This document shows positions 26,152 to 34,860 of a stretch of DNA of 64,000 nt, one piece after another. The notes beneath the pieces are model-generated. The model worked only from the letters and a program-made list of their open reading frames with translations. It made no database searches and was not told where the DNA came from. A program made the position numbers and the translations under genes. This stretch comes from Alkalitalea saponilacus. GTDB taxonomy: Bacteria > Bacteroidota > Bacteroidia > Bacteroidales > Marinilabiliaceae. Numbering within the stretch: the first letter of the stretch is position 1; the number at the start of each line of letters is the position of its first letter. Where the stretch lies: assembly GCF_900168165.1 (NCBI RefSeq), contig NZ_FUYV01000002.1:1-64000 (forward strand). The letters run 5' to 3'.

Positions 26152-27918
26152 TTAGTTTCTCCGCTCCTTCAGAAGTTCTTCCAGGCTTTTCTCGTGTTTC
26201 TTAAACTCGTCTGATTCATATTCAGAATAGTTCATCTGCTTAAAGAAGTTAATAACCTCCTTAAAGAAACCGGAGACTTCCTCAAAATGAGCAAATTCAA
26301 ATTCAGAATCGGCCACCTCCAGCACTTTTGCCAACATATATTTCTGGCGCTTTAAGGGGGTTGACGCATCAATTGAGTCAAATGCATCCTGCTGAAGAAT
26401 AACAAAATCTATCAACTCAGACTTCCAGAATCTGTCGTGGAAGGACATCGGTACACTGTCATCACCCAGAATATTGATCTGTTCCATGGCTTCTTTACCA
26501 CGTAACAAAATATCCTTTGCTTTAATTACATCACTCAACCAACCTTCTCCAACCACATCAACTAGATTCTCCTGCACTTCAGGATACTCAAGATATTTCG
26601 AATAACTATCGATGGGGTCGATGGCCGGATATCGTTTACTATCTGCTCGTGCCTGAGAAAGTCCGTAGAAACAACGAGCTGCCTTACGGGTACTTTCGGT
26701 AACAGGTTCTTTAAGGTTACCTCCGGCGGGCGACACGGTTCCAATAAAGGTAATGGAGCCTGTTTCACCATTTGGCAGATAAACAAATCCTGCCCGGGCA
26801 TAGAAATTAGATATCACTGCCGAAAGATCCATTGGGAAAGCATCCGGTCCCGGCAGCTCTTCCAATCGGTTCGACATTTCGCGCAATGCCTGAGCCCAAC
26901 GCGACGTTGAGTCGGCCATCAACAACACTTTCAATCCCATGGTACGATAATACTCTGCCAGAGTCATTGCTGTATAAACAGATGCCTCCCTTGCAGCTAC
27001 CGGCATGTTTGAAGTATTTGCAATAATGGTTGTGCGCTCAATCAGTTTTCGTCCAGTACGCGGGTCGTCAAGTTCAGGGAACTCGGTAAAGATTTCCACC
27101 ACTTCGTTGGCACGTTCACCACAAGCTGCAATAATTACAATATCCGCCTCGGCTTGCTTTGAGATGGCATGTTGCAATACGGTTTTACCGGTACCGAAGG
27201 GACCGGGAATAAAACCCGTACCTCCTTCAGTTATAGGATTCAATGTATCAATACAACGCACTCCTGTCTCCAGCAATTTAAATGGACGGGGTTTATGTTT
27301 ATAAACCTTAACAGGCATTTTAACCGGCCACTTCTGAACCATGGTCAGAGGAATCTCCTTTCCATCCTCATCCAGAACTACTGCAATGGTTTCGTCAACG
27401 GTGTATTCACCTTCATCCACCACCGATTTCACCTCGTATCGTTTCTCCATTTTAAATGGAACCATGATTCTGTGCGGGATGCTGTTTTCCACCACTTCAC
27501 CAAGCCAGCTGCCAGCCGAGACAGTCTCTCCTGCTTTGGCCAGAGGTTTAAACTTCCACTTTACTTCCCGGTTCAGCGGGTCGGTGTATTCCCCTCTTGT
27601 GAGAAAAACGCCATCCATTTTATCCAGGTCATTCTGCAAACCGTCGTAATTGCGGGATAAGATTCCCGGGCCGAGAGTCACTTCAAGCATGTGCCCCTCA
27701 AACTCAACATTAGAACCTACTCTAACGCCACGGGTACTTTCAAACACCTGAACATAAGCATTTACGCCGATCACTTTAATAACCTCTGCCATGAGCCGCT
27801 CATCATTGTGGTAAATGAAACAGATTTCATTCTGCGCCACCGGGCCATCGACTTTTACGGTCACCAGGTTGGCCACAATACCGGCAACTTTTCCTGTGGT
27901 TTTATTTTTTCTTTCCAT
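26152..27918 (-). CDS. atpA: V-type ATPase catalytic subunit A
   Basis: A 588-residue catalytic subunit. The Walker A GPFGTGKT is at residues 239-246. Other landmarks are the non-homologous bulge typical of V/A types (about 110-200), [18 protein letters not shown], and the Walker B/active-site region [31 protein letters not shown] read in short parts. The start overlaps the DUF2764 gene by 17 bp. ATP made or used here is linked to ion flow through the K ring; in a fermenter the enzyme may run in either direction. Confidence 0.95.
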   Translation of the reverse strand: MERKNKTTGKVAGIVANLVTVKVDGPVAQNEICFIYHNDERLMAEVIKVIGVNAYVQVFESTRGVRVGSNVEFEGHMLEVTLGPGILSRNYDGLQNDLDKMDGVFLTRGEYTDPLNREVKWKFKPLAKAGETVSAGSWLGEVVENSIPHRIMVPFKMEKRYEVKSVVDEGEYTVDETIAVVLDEDGKEIPLTMVQKWPVKMPVKVYKHKPRPFKLLETGVRCIDTLNPITEGGTGFIPGPFGTGKTVLQHAISKQAEADIVIIAACGERANEVVEIFTEFPELDDPRTGRKLIERTTIIANTSNMPVAAREASVYTAMTLAEYYRTMGLKVLLMADSTSRWAQALREMSNRLEELPGPDAFPMDLSAVISNFYARAGFVYLPNGETGSITFIGTVSPAGGNLKEPVTESTRKAARCFYGLSQARADSKRYPAIDPIDSYSKYLEYPEVQENLVDVVGEGWLSDVIKAKDILLRGKEAMEQINILGDDSVPMSFHDRFWKSELIDFVILQQDAFDSIDASTPLKRQKYMLAKVLEVADSEFEFAHFEEVSGFFKEVINFFKQMNYSEYESDEFKKHEKSLEELLKERRN

Positions 27919-28768
27919 ATGCTAATGTAAATTCTTCCGGAATCTGAAAGTCTGATTCAAGATCTTTCAGCAATTGATTAAACATCTCTTTCCCTTTTTC
28001 ACTGTCAAGACTCATCCATCGCTCCACAATGAATAACTTAAGCAAAAAGGCCAGCACTTTCTCGATGGTAAAATAGTTGAAGAATGTAGATTCATCTAAA
28101 AAATGCCATTTATGGTAATCTAATTTCAGCTCCCTGTCGACCATGTCTTCAGACTCGAAAATCTGAATCAGTTGCTCTATATCTGTAATTTGATTGTAGA
28201 GCCCGAAATCCCGGGTTCTGCTCTTCTTTAATGCAGAAGTAACTTCATCATCTCCAACCAGATGCTCATCAACCTTCATATTATACTTACGGGCGTTGAG
28301 AGCCATCATTAAATTTCCAATGTTTTTTTGGTACATTGATACCTCACGGACAAACTCATTTGAGCTATCCAAAAGGAAATTATAATAACCTTCTGTGAGC
28401 ATTTGCTCAGCCTGATGATAATTTTCCACCAGTTCCTCCCCATGAAATTTTTCAAGAAATTCGATCATGTAGGCAGGCACAAGATCTGAATCAGCTGTTT
28501 CAATGCTTTTTCTATCCTGCAATTTCTCCATAACATCTATTGAGATGTTACCGCGGTCATCCCAACCCTTCTCTTTTTTGAACAAAAGATTAAGAAGGTT
28601 TATATGATCGTATGGCATAAACATCAATTCCACCAGAGCAAAGTCCTTTTGATTCACTTCATCTCTGAGCAATTCACGCATATCGGACGACGATATAAGC
28701 ACTTTTTTATCATCAAGTGCTATATCTGGAAGTCCGGCCACTAAAGCATAATAGTTTTTTTGCATCAT
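27902..28768 (-). CDS. DUF2764 protein, V-type ATPase operon subunit
   Basis: A 288-residue, helix-rich acidic protein found between subunits E and A in Bacteroidetes-type V-ATPase operons. It begins NYYALVAGLPDIALDDKK and contains FMPYDHINLLNLLFKKEKGWDDRGN. In other V/A operons this place is taken by subunit C, the socket joining the central stalk to the ring. The helical content and size are compatible with a divergent C subunit, but that is inference. It overlaps both neighbours (4 bp with E, 17 bp with A), indicating strong translational coupling. Confidence 0.8.
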   Translation of the reverse strand: MMQKNYYALVAGLPDIALDDKKVLISSSDMRELLRDEVNQKDFALVELMFMPYDHINLLNLLFKKEKGWDDRGNISIDVMEKLQDRKSIETADSDLVPAYMIEFLEKFHGEELVENYHQAEQMLTEGYYNFLLDSSNEFVREVSMYQKNIGNLMMALNARKYNMKVDEHLVGDDEVTSALKKSRTRDFGLYNQITDIEQLIQIFESEDMVDRELKLDYHKWHFLDESTFFNYFTIEKVLAFLLKLFIVERWMSLDSEKGKEMFNQLLKDLESDFQIPEEFTLAYGKKK

Positions 28769-29379
28769 TTCTTCTCCTCAAAAAGAAGTTCACTGGTTTT
28801 GGGACGCAAATAGGTTTTAAAGAAGTTGATAAAATCCTGATCACTAAAACTGATCTGATAGCTACCGTCAGCAGGACCAACCTTAAATCCGGATTTTACA
28901 CCATCGGAAAATGCAAGTTCCAATCCCTTGTTTAATTCATCGGCCAACTGGTTTTTAAAATGTTTCTCCAACTCCCTTTGATTCTTTTCAGACAAGACCA
29001 CCTTGATATCCACACTTTCCTTTTCAGCCCAGCCCTTAACCATCTGTACAACCACCTCTTGAAGAAAGTCCATATTATTGAACAGTTCTTTTACTCCAGG
29101 TTGAACAGCTTTCATGGTTACCAAGGAGGCCAGATCTTGCTTTAATGCAGCCACAGCCTGATTAATGGACATTTTAAGTTCAGAATCCACATGCTTTTTT
29201 AGTGTCTCAGCTTTCTCCTCAGCCTCCTTCACAATGGATTCAGCGCTTTTGCGGGCATCCTCTTCGAGAGAAGCAGCTTTTTCTTTTGCCTCATTAATGA
29301 TGGCTTCTGCTTCTTGCCGAGCCTTTTCAACGCCCTCATTATAAATCTTTTCAGTTAACTCCTGAATTTTTGTTTGCAT
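28765..29379 (-). CDS. atpE: V-type ATPase subunit E (peripheral stalk)
   Basis: A 204-residue peripheral-stalk subunit. The start is set at ATG 29379 (MQTKIQELTEKIYNEGVEKA), which has a purine-rich site (aaaaaagaag) just before it; the longer frame begins with TTG. The N-terminal half is a long Ala/Glu/Lys helix (ARQEAEAIINEAKEKAASLE) and the C-terminal half a globular domain. It normally pairs with a G/H subunit, which I do not find in this operon. It is the first gene of the unit; a terminator-like hairpin stands about 70 nt upstream. Confidence 0.85.
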   Translation of the reverse strand: MQTKIQELTEKIYNEGVEKARQEAEAIINEAKEKAASLEEDARKSAESIVKEAEEKAETLKKHVDSELKMSINQAVAALKQDLASLVTMKAVQPGVKELFNNMDFLQEVVVQMVKGWAEKESVDIKVVLSEKNQRELEKHFKNQLADELNKGLELAFSDGVKSGFKVGPADGSYQISFSDQDFINFFKTYLRPKTSELLFEEKK

Positions 29380-29812
29380 AACACTTCTTTTTTGATGCTG
29401 TTGCAAGTATTTAATTATTTATTTTCTTGAAAATTGATGTAAAAAAAGGGTTTACAGACGATGTTATCGCCTGTAAACCCTCTTTTAGTGTATGTGCAGT
29501 TTAACCGATACCGGTAAAGCATTTCTCATAAATATATTTCCTTGATTTTCTTCAACCAAACATGTAAAAATAAACTATTCCTAGAAGCTGTACAAGAAAA
29601 TGAACAGCATGCACCATCAAATCTTATATAAATCCATTCTAAATAATCAATGAAAGCCCTTAATAATTAACATTCTCAACAAATTTATTAAACTGTTGAA
29701 AAAAAACTAAAAAAAACCTCACAAAGCGGAAAAATTATGCTCTAAAACAAATTAAATCGGGTCTCAACTAAAAATAATGAAGTTTTTTTAGACAACAAAA
29801 GAATGTAATAAA
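29380..29812. other. Intergenic region upstream of the ATPase operon
   Basis: About 430 bp, very AT-rich, between the DUF3267 gene stop and the ATPase subunit E start, both minus strand. It contains the terminator-like hairpin 29448-29480. The ATPase promoter must be here, but I could not fix a -7/-33 pair. No small gene was recognised. Confidence 0.5.
29448..29480 (-). terminator. Intrinsic terminator or attenuator upstream of the ATPase operon
   Basis: Read on the minus strand, gggtttacag (29480-29471) pairs with 29457-29448, and an inner cgat/atcg stem closes a 3-nt loop after a one-base mismatch. Seven T residues follow directly (29447-29441 complement). This is a strong Rho-independent terminator. 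It ends 62 nt before the subunit E start. If the ATPase promoter is upstream it acts as an attenuator; if the promoter is in the remaining 60 bp it simply ends the DUF3267 transcript. Confidence 0.75.
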
Positions 29813-30379
29813 TTAATTTTCTGTAGATTTCACGATATAAAAACCCAATTTTGAGGGATGATCCTTAATCTTATCATTCCATTTTAAATTTCGTGTAAGA
29901 AAAAAAGAGACCCAGTCGCCACCACCTCCAACGCTGAAAATATAACCATAAAACAGCCATCCGGGAGACTGAATAAACCAAGCATAAATCAACGGGAACA
30001 AACCCATAACAAAAAATGGAGTTAATGCCCCAACGCGATACAATAGAACTGACATCTCTCCCTTAAAATGACACCAAGGTGAGCGAGTTTTCGGTTCAAT
30101 ACCAAAAGAAACTTTACGAATTCCGTCTCTAGAAAAAACCACGAAGACTAAAGCATGCAGGAGTTCATGAAATACCAAACCAAACAATACCAACAGAAGA
30201 AAGAGCATGACACTTAACAATGAAACTCCGCTAAATACGCTAAAACCAAAAACAATGAAGAAAGGCACCAAAGCAACCAGCGAGAAAGGGAATACATTAC
30301 GCATAACCCAACGTGCAGCCTCTTCAACTGGAATGGACACCTCCTCATGTATATTTTCTTCTTTATTCTTCTCCTCCAT
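29813..30379 (-). CDS. DUF3267 putative membrane zinc metalloprotease
   Basis: A 188-residue integral membrane protein with about four hydrophobic segments. The motif FHELLHA (HExxH) lies at the end of the second segment, the zinc-binding pattern of M50-like membrane proteases and of DUF3267. A second-half motif GGGGDWVSFFL could supply the third ligand (Asp). It probably acts inside the membrane, but no substrate is known. It sits alone between the ATPase operon and the coiled-coil gene. Confidence 0.75.
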   Translation of the reverse strand: MEEKNKEENIHEEVSIPVEEAARWVMRNVFPFSLVALVPFFIVFGFSVFSGVSLLSVMLFLLLVLFGLVFHELLHALVFVVFSRDGIRKVSFGIEPKTRSPWCHFKGEMSVLLYRVGALTPFFVMGLFPLIYAWFIQSPGWLFYGYIFSVGGGGDWVSFFLTRNLKWNDKIKDHPSKLGFYIVKSTEN

Positions 30380-30572
30380 AAATAAAACTCATTAAAAAAA
30401 CAGATGACAGCATCCAATGGTACAAAGGTAATAAAATGAGAACAAATCAGGTTTGAACCCAATTGCGGAAAGACACAAAAAAAAGCTATCTGCAAAAGCA
30501 GATAGCTCGTTCTATCATAATTTAATTGGGTCTCACAAGAAAATGAAAGACATCTTTAAAACCTTTCAGTGA

Positions 30573-31145
30573 TTAATTAGTCGCGACATCAACCTCTGTA
30601 CTTTCACCGCCCCTGATCTCTTGCTGCAATTCTGCCAACAACCTGGTGGCTTCACGTAACCCTCTTTCTGCTTCTCGTTTTATTTCACGTCCTCGCTCAA
30701 AATCACGAGTTCCTATTTCGGATTCCCGAATAACCTCACGCATAAACTCATCATAAGCATTTAGCTCTTGACGGTAGGCCTGATCAAAATCTCTTAACTG
30801 AAGACGCAATTCGGTTAACTCTTCACGAGAGGCATTTCTCATCAATTTCTCCAATTCACGTCTTTCCTGGGTATATGCTCTTGCTCTTTCGTGCATTCTG
30901 TCAGTAGCTAGCCTGATTTCAATAGAAGTTCTCTCTCTGATGGTATCGCCTGTGGTAATTAAAGAATCTGCCATTTCAAGTCTTGACTGATATCTTTCAT
31001 GCTGTTGCTTAATATTTTGAATACGTCTGTCCGTCGGATTGTTTTCAGAACTAGAAGTCCCGGCCATCATTGTAACCGGCAACAAAAACAGAGCTACTAA
31101 AACAAGAAGGATTTCTTTCCGGAGTTTGAATATTACATTTTTCAT
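30573..31145 (-). CDS. Secreted coiled-coil protein, paralog A
   Basis: A 190-residue exported protein. The start is ATG 31145 (MKNVIFKLRKEILLV), because the longer frame begins with TTG. A signal segment (ILLVLVALFLLPVTMMAG) is followed by an almost wholly helical, charged region with heptad-like repeats (ERRELEKLMRNASREELTEL). It resembles the protein encoded at 33516-34097, sharing the MRNAS core and an LRDF/LRDL segment. No known domain or function. A candidate LytTR operator (31246-31277) lies about 100 bp upstream. Confidence 0.7.
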   Translation of the reverse strand: MKNVIFKLRKEILLVLVALFLLPVTMMAGTSSSENNPTDRRIQNIKQQHERYQSRLEMADSLITTGDTIRERTSIEIRLATDRMHERARAYTQERRELEKLMRNASREELTELRLQLRDFDQAYRQELNAYDEFMREVIRESEIGTRDFERGREIKREAERGLREATRLLAELQQEIRGGESTEVDVATN

Positions 31146-31245
31146 GTCTAATGGCTGTTTAGGTTTTGAATGCAACTAAGATATATATAGCTGAACAGAT
31201 AACAATCAATCGGTTACAGATATGTGATAAATAGTTAATTTTTAA

Positions 31246-31277
31246 TGACGAACGTCAAAATAAACCTGACGAACGCA
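31246..31277 (-). promoter_or_regulatory. Candidate LytTR-type operator
   Basis: Two direct copies of tgacgaac (gttcgtca on the minus strand) begin at 31246 and 31267, exactly 21 bp apart. LytTR regulators bind pairs of ~9-bp direct repeats of the [TA][AC][CA]GTTN[AG][TG] type at this period. The same 8-mer pair at the same period lies before the LytS gene (57998-58026), 66 bp from its start. The site is about 100 bp upstream of the coiled-coil gene on the minus strand. Confidence 0.6.
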
Positions 31278-31411
31278 TAACTCCCTCATTAACTAATCTA
31301 TAACAACTACGCCAATCCGGAAACTCCAATAATAACAAGACATCTGACATCAAACAGTAAAAAGGAGATTAAATTTCTTCTCTGTTGTTCATATCTTATT
31401 TTGCATTTTGC

Positions 31412-31419
31412 TATTTTTG
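31412..31419 (+). promoter_or_regulatory. Candidate Bacteroidetes -7 promoter element
   Basis: tatttttg matches the TAnnTTTG -7 consensus of the Bacteroidetes primary sigma factor, 31 bp before the nitroreductase start. A TTG at 31385-31387 could serve as the -33 element. Weak but well placed. Confidence 0.35.
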
Positions 31420-31450
31420 AATATCTATTAATCAACTAAAACCTTTTAAT

Positions 31451-32083
31451 ATGCAACGAATTATCTTACCACTTTTATTTATTTCCGTTTTGAATGCTGC
31501 TTGTGCTCAGGACATACAACTTCCATCCCCTGACAAAACAGGTGGAATACCATTAATGCAGGCATTAAATGATCGGCAGACAACACGGGATTTTGCAGAT
31601 AAAGATTTGACTCTTCAGGATTTATCCGACATCTGCTGGGCTGCCTGGGGATTTAATCGTGAAGATAAAAGAACTGCCCCATCATCGATGAACAAACAGG
31701 AGATGCTTTTGTATGTATTTCTCAAGAAAGGAGTTTATTTATACAATGCCGAGGAGCATAAACTGGAACTCATTAAAAAAGGAGATCACAGAAGCGTTGC
31801 AGGTTTACAGGATTTTGTTGCTGATGCAGCAGTAAACCTTATTTTTGTTGCTGACATGAAAAAAGCAGGTCTGGATTCACCGGATGAGATCACCCCAGAG
31901 AGCCTGATTCCATCACATGCCAACTCAGGTTTTATGGCACAAAATGTATATCTGGTAGCCGCATCAAAAGGATTAGGCAGTGTTATAAGAGCATGGATTG
32001 ATGCCGATGAAGTCCACGCATTTCTGGAACTTGATGAAATGAAAAGACCATTATACGGACAATCTGTTGGTCATATAAAATAA
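31451..32083 (+). CDS. SagB-type nitroreductase family protein, exported
   Basis: A 210-residue FMN-dependent oxidoreductase-like protein. A signal segment ending NAACAQD resembles a lipobox (NAAC), so it may be a lipoprotein. The nitroreductase fold is shown by NDRQTTRDFADKDLTLQDLSD, CWAAWGFNRED, APSSMNKQEM, and the C-terminal QNVYLVAASKGLGSV, which normally lines the flavin pocket. Exported family members are frequent in Bacteroidetes but their substrates are unknown. The gene is divergent from the coiled-coil gene and convergent with the trans-sulfuration gene. Confidence 0.8.
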   Translation: MQRIILPLLFISVLNAACAQDIQLPSPDKTGGIPLMQALNDRQTTRDFADKDLTLQDLSDICWAAWGFNREDKRTAPSSMNKQEMLLYVFLKKGVYLYNAEEHKLELIKKGDHRSVAGLQDFVADAAVNLIFVADMKKAGLDSPDEITPESLIPSHANSGFMAQNVYLVAASKGLGSVIRAWIDADEVHAFLELDEMKRPLYGQSVGHIK

Positions 32084-32094
32084 TCATGCAGTTT

Positions 32095-33354
32095 TTAATC
32101 CGGAATCGCTCGTTCCAGAGCCTGTCTGATATCGTTTATAAGATCATCAGAGTTTTCCAATCCAATACTGAGACGGATTAGCTGATCGGTAATACCATAT
32201 AAAACCCGATCATCGTGAGCCACATCAACATGTGTCATGGTGGCCGGATGCTCAGCAAGACTTTCAGTGGAACCCAGACTTACGGCTATTTTAAATAGCT
32301 GTAAGTTATTCAAAAACCTGAATGCTTCTTCCTCCCCACCTTTAATCTCAAAGGCAATCATTGATCCGGGAGACAAACACTGACGATTATAAATTTCTCG
32401 CTGGGGATGATCATCTTCTAAAAGCCCAGGATAATAGACTCTCTGAATCTTCGGCTCATTTTTCAGAAAACGAGAAACCTTGATAGCATTTTCCACCTGT
32501 TGCTTAACCCTGATGTGAAGAGTTTCGAGACTTCTGGACACCAGCCAGCAGGTGTGCGAATCCAGGGTTGACCCAAAAAAAGTGCGCAGATGTTTCAGTT
32601 CAGCAATTTTTTCAAAACTTCCCGCGCAAGCTCCGGCGATTAAGTCGCTGTGTCCTCCTATAAACTTAGTTGCAGAATATAGAGAAATATCAGCACCTTT
32701 TTCCAATGGTTTTTGATAAACAGGCCCCAAAAAAGTGTTATCAACCACCAGAACCGGTCTTTTCCCCAATTTGTCATATTTTTCAGCCATTAAACTGCAC
32801 ATTTCTATGTCGATTAGAGAATTTACAGGATTACCCGGCACCTCAATAAAAATTACAGAAGGCGTTTTTCCGGGGTAATGCTCTTCAACGCGTTTAATAA
32901 TTGCATCTAAAGAGTCGTTTGCCGTGAACCGCACTATATTGATCCCGTAAAGTGGCAGAACATGGTTGATGAGATGATCTGTTCCGCCATAAACCGGAGC
33001 ACCATATAGCAATAAATCACCAGGGCTTAGCCAGGCGAACATAACTGCTGAGATAGCTGCCATTCCGCTGGCAAAAAATGCAGCATCATCACATTTTTCC
33101 AATGCGGCAAGTCGTTTTTCTATAAGATCAAGATTGGGATGATTCAAACGACTATATATCATTTTCTGCTCCTCTCCGGGCTTAGGTTCTCTTAACCCAT
33201 AGGCCAACTCAAAGAAAGACTTACCTTCTTCTGCTGATTTAAACGCGAAAGTGGAGGTTTGATACAATGGGCACTTTACTGCGCCTAAGTGCTCTTTGGA
33301 ATCGTATCCATGAGACTGCATCAACGATTCAGAGTTAAGAAATGTTCTGATCAT
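32095..33354 (-). CDS. PLP-dependent Cys/Met metabolism enzyme
   Basis: A 419-residue cytoplasmic enzyme of the trans-sulfuration family (cystathionine gamma-synthase, O-acetyl/succinylhomoserine sulfhydrylase or methionine gamma-lyase). The PLP lysine lies in SLYSATKFIGGHSD; YSRLNHPN and FASGMAAISAV bind the cofactor phosphate; SLGSTESLAEHPATMTH is the C-terminal signature. The exact reaction cannot be set by these motifs. It stands alone; no SAM riboswitch-like structure was seen in the 60 bp upstream that precede the minisatellite. Confidence 0.88.
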   Translation of the reverse strand: MIRTFLNSESLMQSHGYDSKEHLGAVKCPLYQTSTFAFKSAEEGKSFFELAYGLREPKPGEEQKMIYSRLNHPNLDLIEKRLAALEKCDDAAFFASGMAAISAVMFAWLSPGDLLLYGAPVYGGTDHLINHVLPLYGINIVRFTANDSLDAIIKRVEEHYPGKTPSVIFIEVPGNPVNSLIDIEMCSLMAEKYDKLGKRPVLVVDNTFLGPVYQKPLEKGADISLYSATKFIGGHSDLIAGACAGSFEKIAELKHLRTFFGSTLDSHTCWLVSRSLETLHIRVKQQVENAIKVSRFLKNEPKIQRVYYPGLLEDDHPQREIYNRQCLSPGSMIAFEIKGGEEEAFRFLNNLQLFKIAVSLGSTESLAEHPATMTHVDVAHDDRVLYGITDQLIRLSIGLENSDDLINDIRQALERAIPD

Positions 33355-33414
33355 AATACACCTTTTTCTTAAAGTTAAGAAAGTATGCCTTGAAAAACCA
33401 TAACAATAGTCATG

Positions 33415-33499
33415 TAGGAAGGTGGGAAGGGAACAAGGTAGAAGAGTGACAAGGTGGGAAAGGTAGGAAGGTGGAAGGGTAGAAGGGTGGGAAGGTGAT
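33415..33499. repeat. Purine-rich degenerate minisatellite
   Basis: A G/A-rich run built from units such as gaaggtggg and gtagaag, repeated irregularly (gtaggaaggtgggaaggg, gtgggaaaggtaggaaggtg). One strand is nearly pyrimidine-free. It separates the trans-sulfuration gene from the coiled-coil gene B. Such tracts expand and contract by slippage and can form triplex-like structures. Confidence 0.75.
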
Positions 33500-33515
33500 A
33501 GTTAAATTGAGATAA

Positions 33516-34097
33516 TTAACGGACAGTGAACGCAGCGTCAAGATTAAGTTCATTAAGTAAGTCTGAATGCTCCTTTTTCGCACGATTCAAATTGCGTTGG
33601 GTCGATCTCATGGCCTTGTTGGCATCCTTTTTCATCTTCTCTCCTCTTTCTACAAGACGAGCCCCTTGAGTGGCATCCCGGAGCCAGTTTCTGATTTTCG
33701 CATCATCTTCTCTAACTGTAGCTCTGTGATCTCTTTCCAGATCACGCAATGTATTTCGAATAGTTCTACTCTCCGCATCACTTGCATTACGCATTTGCCG
33801 TCGCAGTTGTCTCTCTTTGGCATGATACTCATCCATTCGCTTTTGCATCTCCAGTGAAAGACTGTCAATTTTCGCCACTGCCGCATCATTTATCTCAAAA
33901 CCAACCTGAATCAGAGAATCTCCTTCTAAAATTCTGTTCTCATGCCTTTGATGGGAAGCCTGTGCACGCTCAACTTTTATCTCAGCACGCTCAAGGCGTG
34001 TACTGTCACGCATTGTTAATGCCTGACCATTAGCTTTTGAAAAGATTGCCATCAATAAAATGGCAATAAGAGACGGGTATAATCTGAATGATATCAT
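33516..34097 (-). CDS. Secreted coiled-coil protein, paralog B
   Basis: A 193-residue exported protein with a signal (LYPSLIAILLMAIFSKANGQA) and a highly charged helical body (ERQLRRQMRNASDAESRTI is representative, written here in part). It shares with the protein at 30573-31145 an SLI(T/Q) segment, the MRNAS core and the following LRD helix, so the two are ancient duplicates separated by two unrelated genes. Function unknown; helical periplasmic chaperone-like or scaffold roles are possible but not shown. No LytTR-like repeat was found upstream. Confidence 0.7.
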   Translation of the reverse strand: MISFRLYPSLIAILLMAIFSKANGQALTMRDSTRLERAEIKVERAQASHQRHENRILEGDSLIQVGFEINDAAVAKIDSLSLEMQKRMDEYHAKERQLRRQMRNASDAESRTIRNTLRDLERDHRATVREDDAKIRNWLRDATQGARLVERGEKMKKDANKAMRSTQRNLNRAKKEHSDLLNELNLDAAFTVR

Positions 34098-34205
34098 GCA
34101 ATTTTGATGACTTTATTATCAGGTATTTTTATACAATGATAAAAATAAAATGCTTATTTCTAATCAAAAAGAGTTAAATTTATACATGTTATAAACAATG
34201 AATAA

Positions 34206-34499
34206 ATGATTTCCATTAAAGCCATATTGAGCCACAAAGCCAAATATTTTGAAGCCGCTACGTGGTTGCTGGCGATTTTGTTATTGGCTTTAAACAATCC
34301 GGCAAGCAGTACACACTTTTCATTGTGCCTCTTGCATAATTTGGATATGGGGTTTTGTCCAGGCTGCGGTTTGGGACGCTCTATATCATGGTTGTTCAGG
34401 GGAGAGATTATAAAATCAATTCATAGCCATCCGTTAGGAATTCCTACCATTATAATATTAGCACACAGAATATATACCTTATTGAATAATCGCTACTAA
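34206..34499 (+). CDS. DUF2752 membrane protein
   Basis: A 97-residue membrane protein with the DUF2752 signature GFCPGCGLGRSISWL after the first hydrophobic helix, and a second helix at the end (PLGIPTIIILAHRIYTLL). It lacks the third helix of the homolog at 20828-21271. The TM2-domain gene follows 10 bp later, so the two form a pair. DUF2752 proteins are often next to TM2 or zinc-ribbon proteins in Bacteroidetes. Function unknown. Confidence 0.75.
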   Translation: MISIKAILSHKAKYFEAATWLLAILLLALNNPASSTHFSLCLLHNLDMGFCPGCGLGRSISWLFRGEIIKSIHSHPLGIPTIIILAHRIYTLLNNRY

Positions 34500-34509
34500 A
34501 TCAGACACC

Positions 34510-34860
34510 ATGCAAAGAATTTTCAACTATTTACCTGAAGCAGAACTGGAAGAAGCTCAGTTTCTAAACTCTCTTCTAAAAGACAAACCTGACGAAGAGT
34601 TCAGAAATATCCTGTACATTTATCGTTCGAGACGACGCGATCCGCAAATCATTTTACTCACAACTCTGATTGGGTTTTTAGGATTTGCCGGTATTCAAAG
34701 ATTCTTAATAAACCAGATTGGGATGGGTGTGTTGTATTTTTTCACCATGGGATTCTGTTTTATTGGAACGATTGTTGACCTAATCAACCATAAATCCCTG
34801 GCAACAGAATACAACCGGAAGGTTGCATTCCAGGTGATGGCGCTTTTCGAAAACCAATAA
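34510..34860 (+). CDS. TM2-domain membrane protein
   Basis: A 116-residue protein. Residues 1-45 are soluble and acidic (LPEAELEEAQFLNSLLKD); residues about 47-95 form the two-helix TM2 domain (LLTTLIGFLGFAGIQRFLI ... GVLYFFTMGFCFIGTIVDLI) with its usual FxGxxRF-like and DL features. A helical C-terminus follows. TM2 proteins have no clearly known role in bacteria. It is co-transcribed with the DUF2752 gene. Confidence 0.8.
   Translation: MQRIFNYLPEAELEEAQFLNSLLKDKPDEEFRNILYIYRSRRRDPQIILLTTLIGFLGFAGIQRFLINQIGMGVLYFFTMGFCFIGTIVDLINHKSLATEYNRKVAFQVMALFENQ

Noticed and set aside
33355-33414. SAM riboswitch upstream of the trans-sulfuration gene
   Set aside because: The 60-bp leader shows no multi-stem structure and ends in a minisatellite.
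33415-33499. CRISPR array
   Set aside because: Units are short, degenerate and contiguous, with no unique spacers or cas genes.
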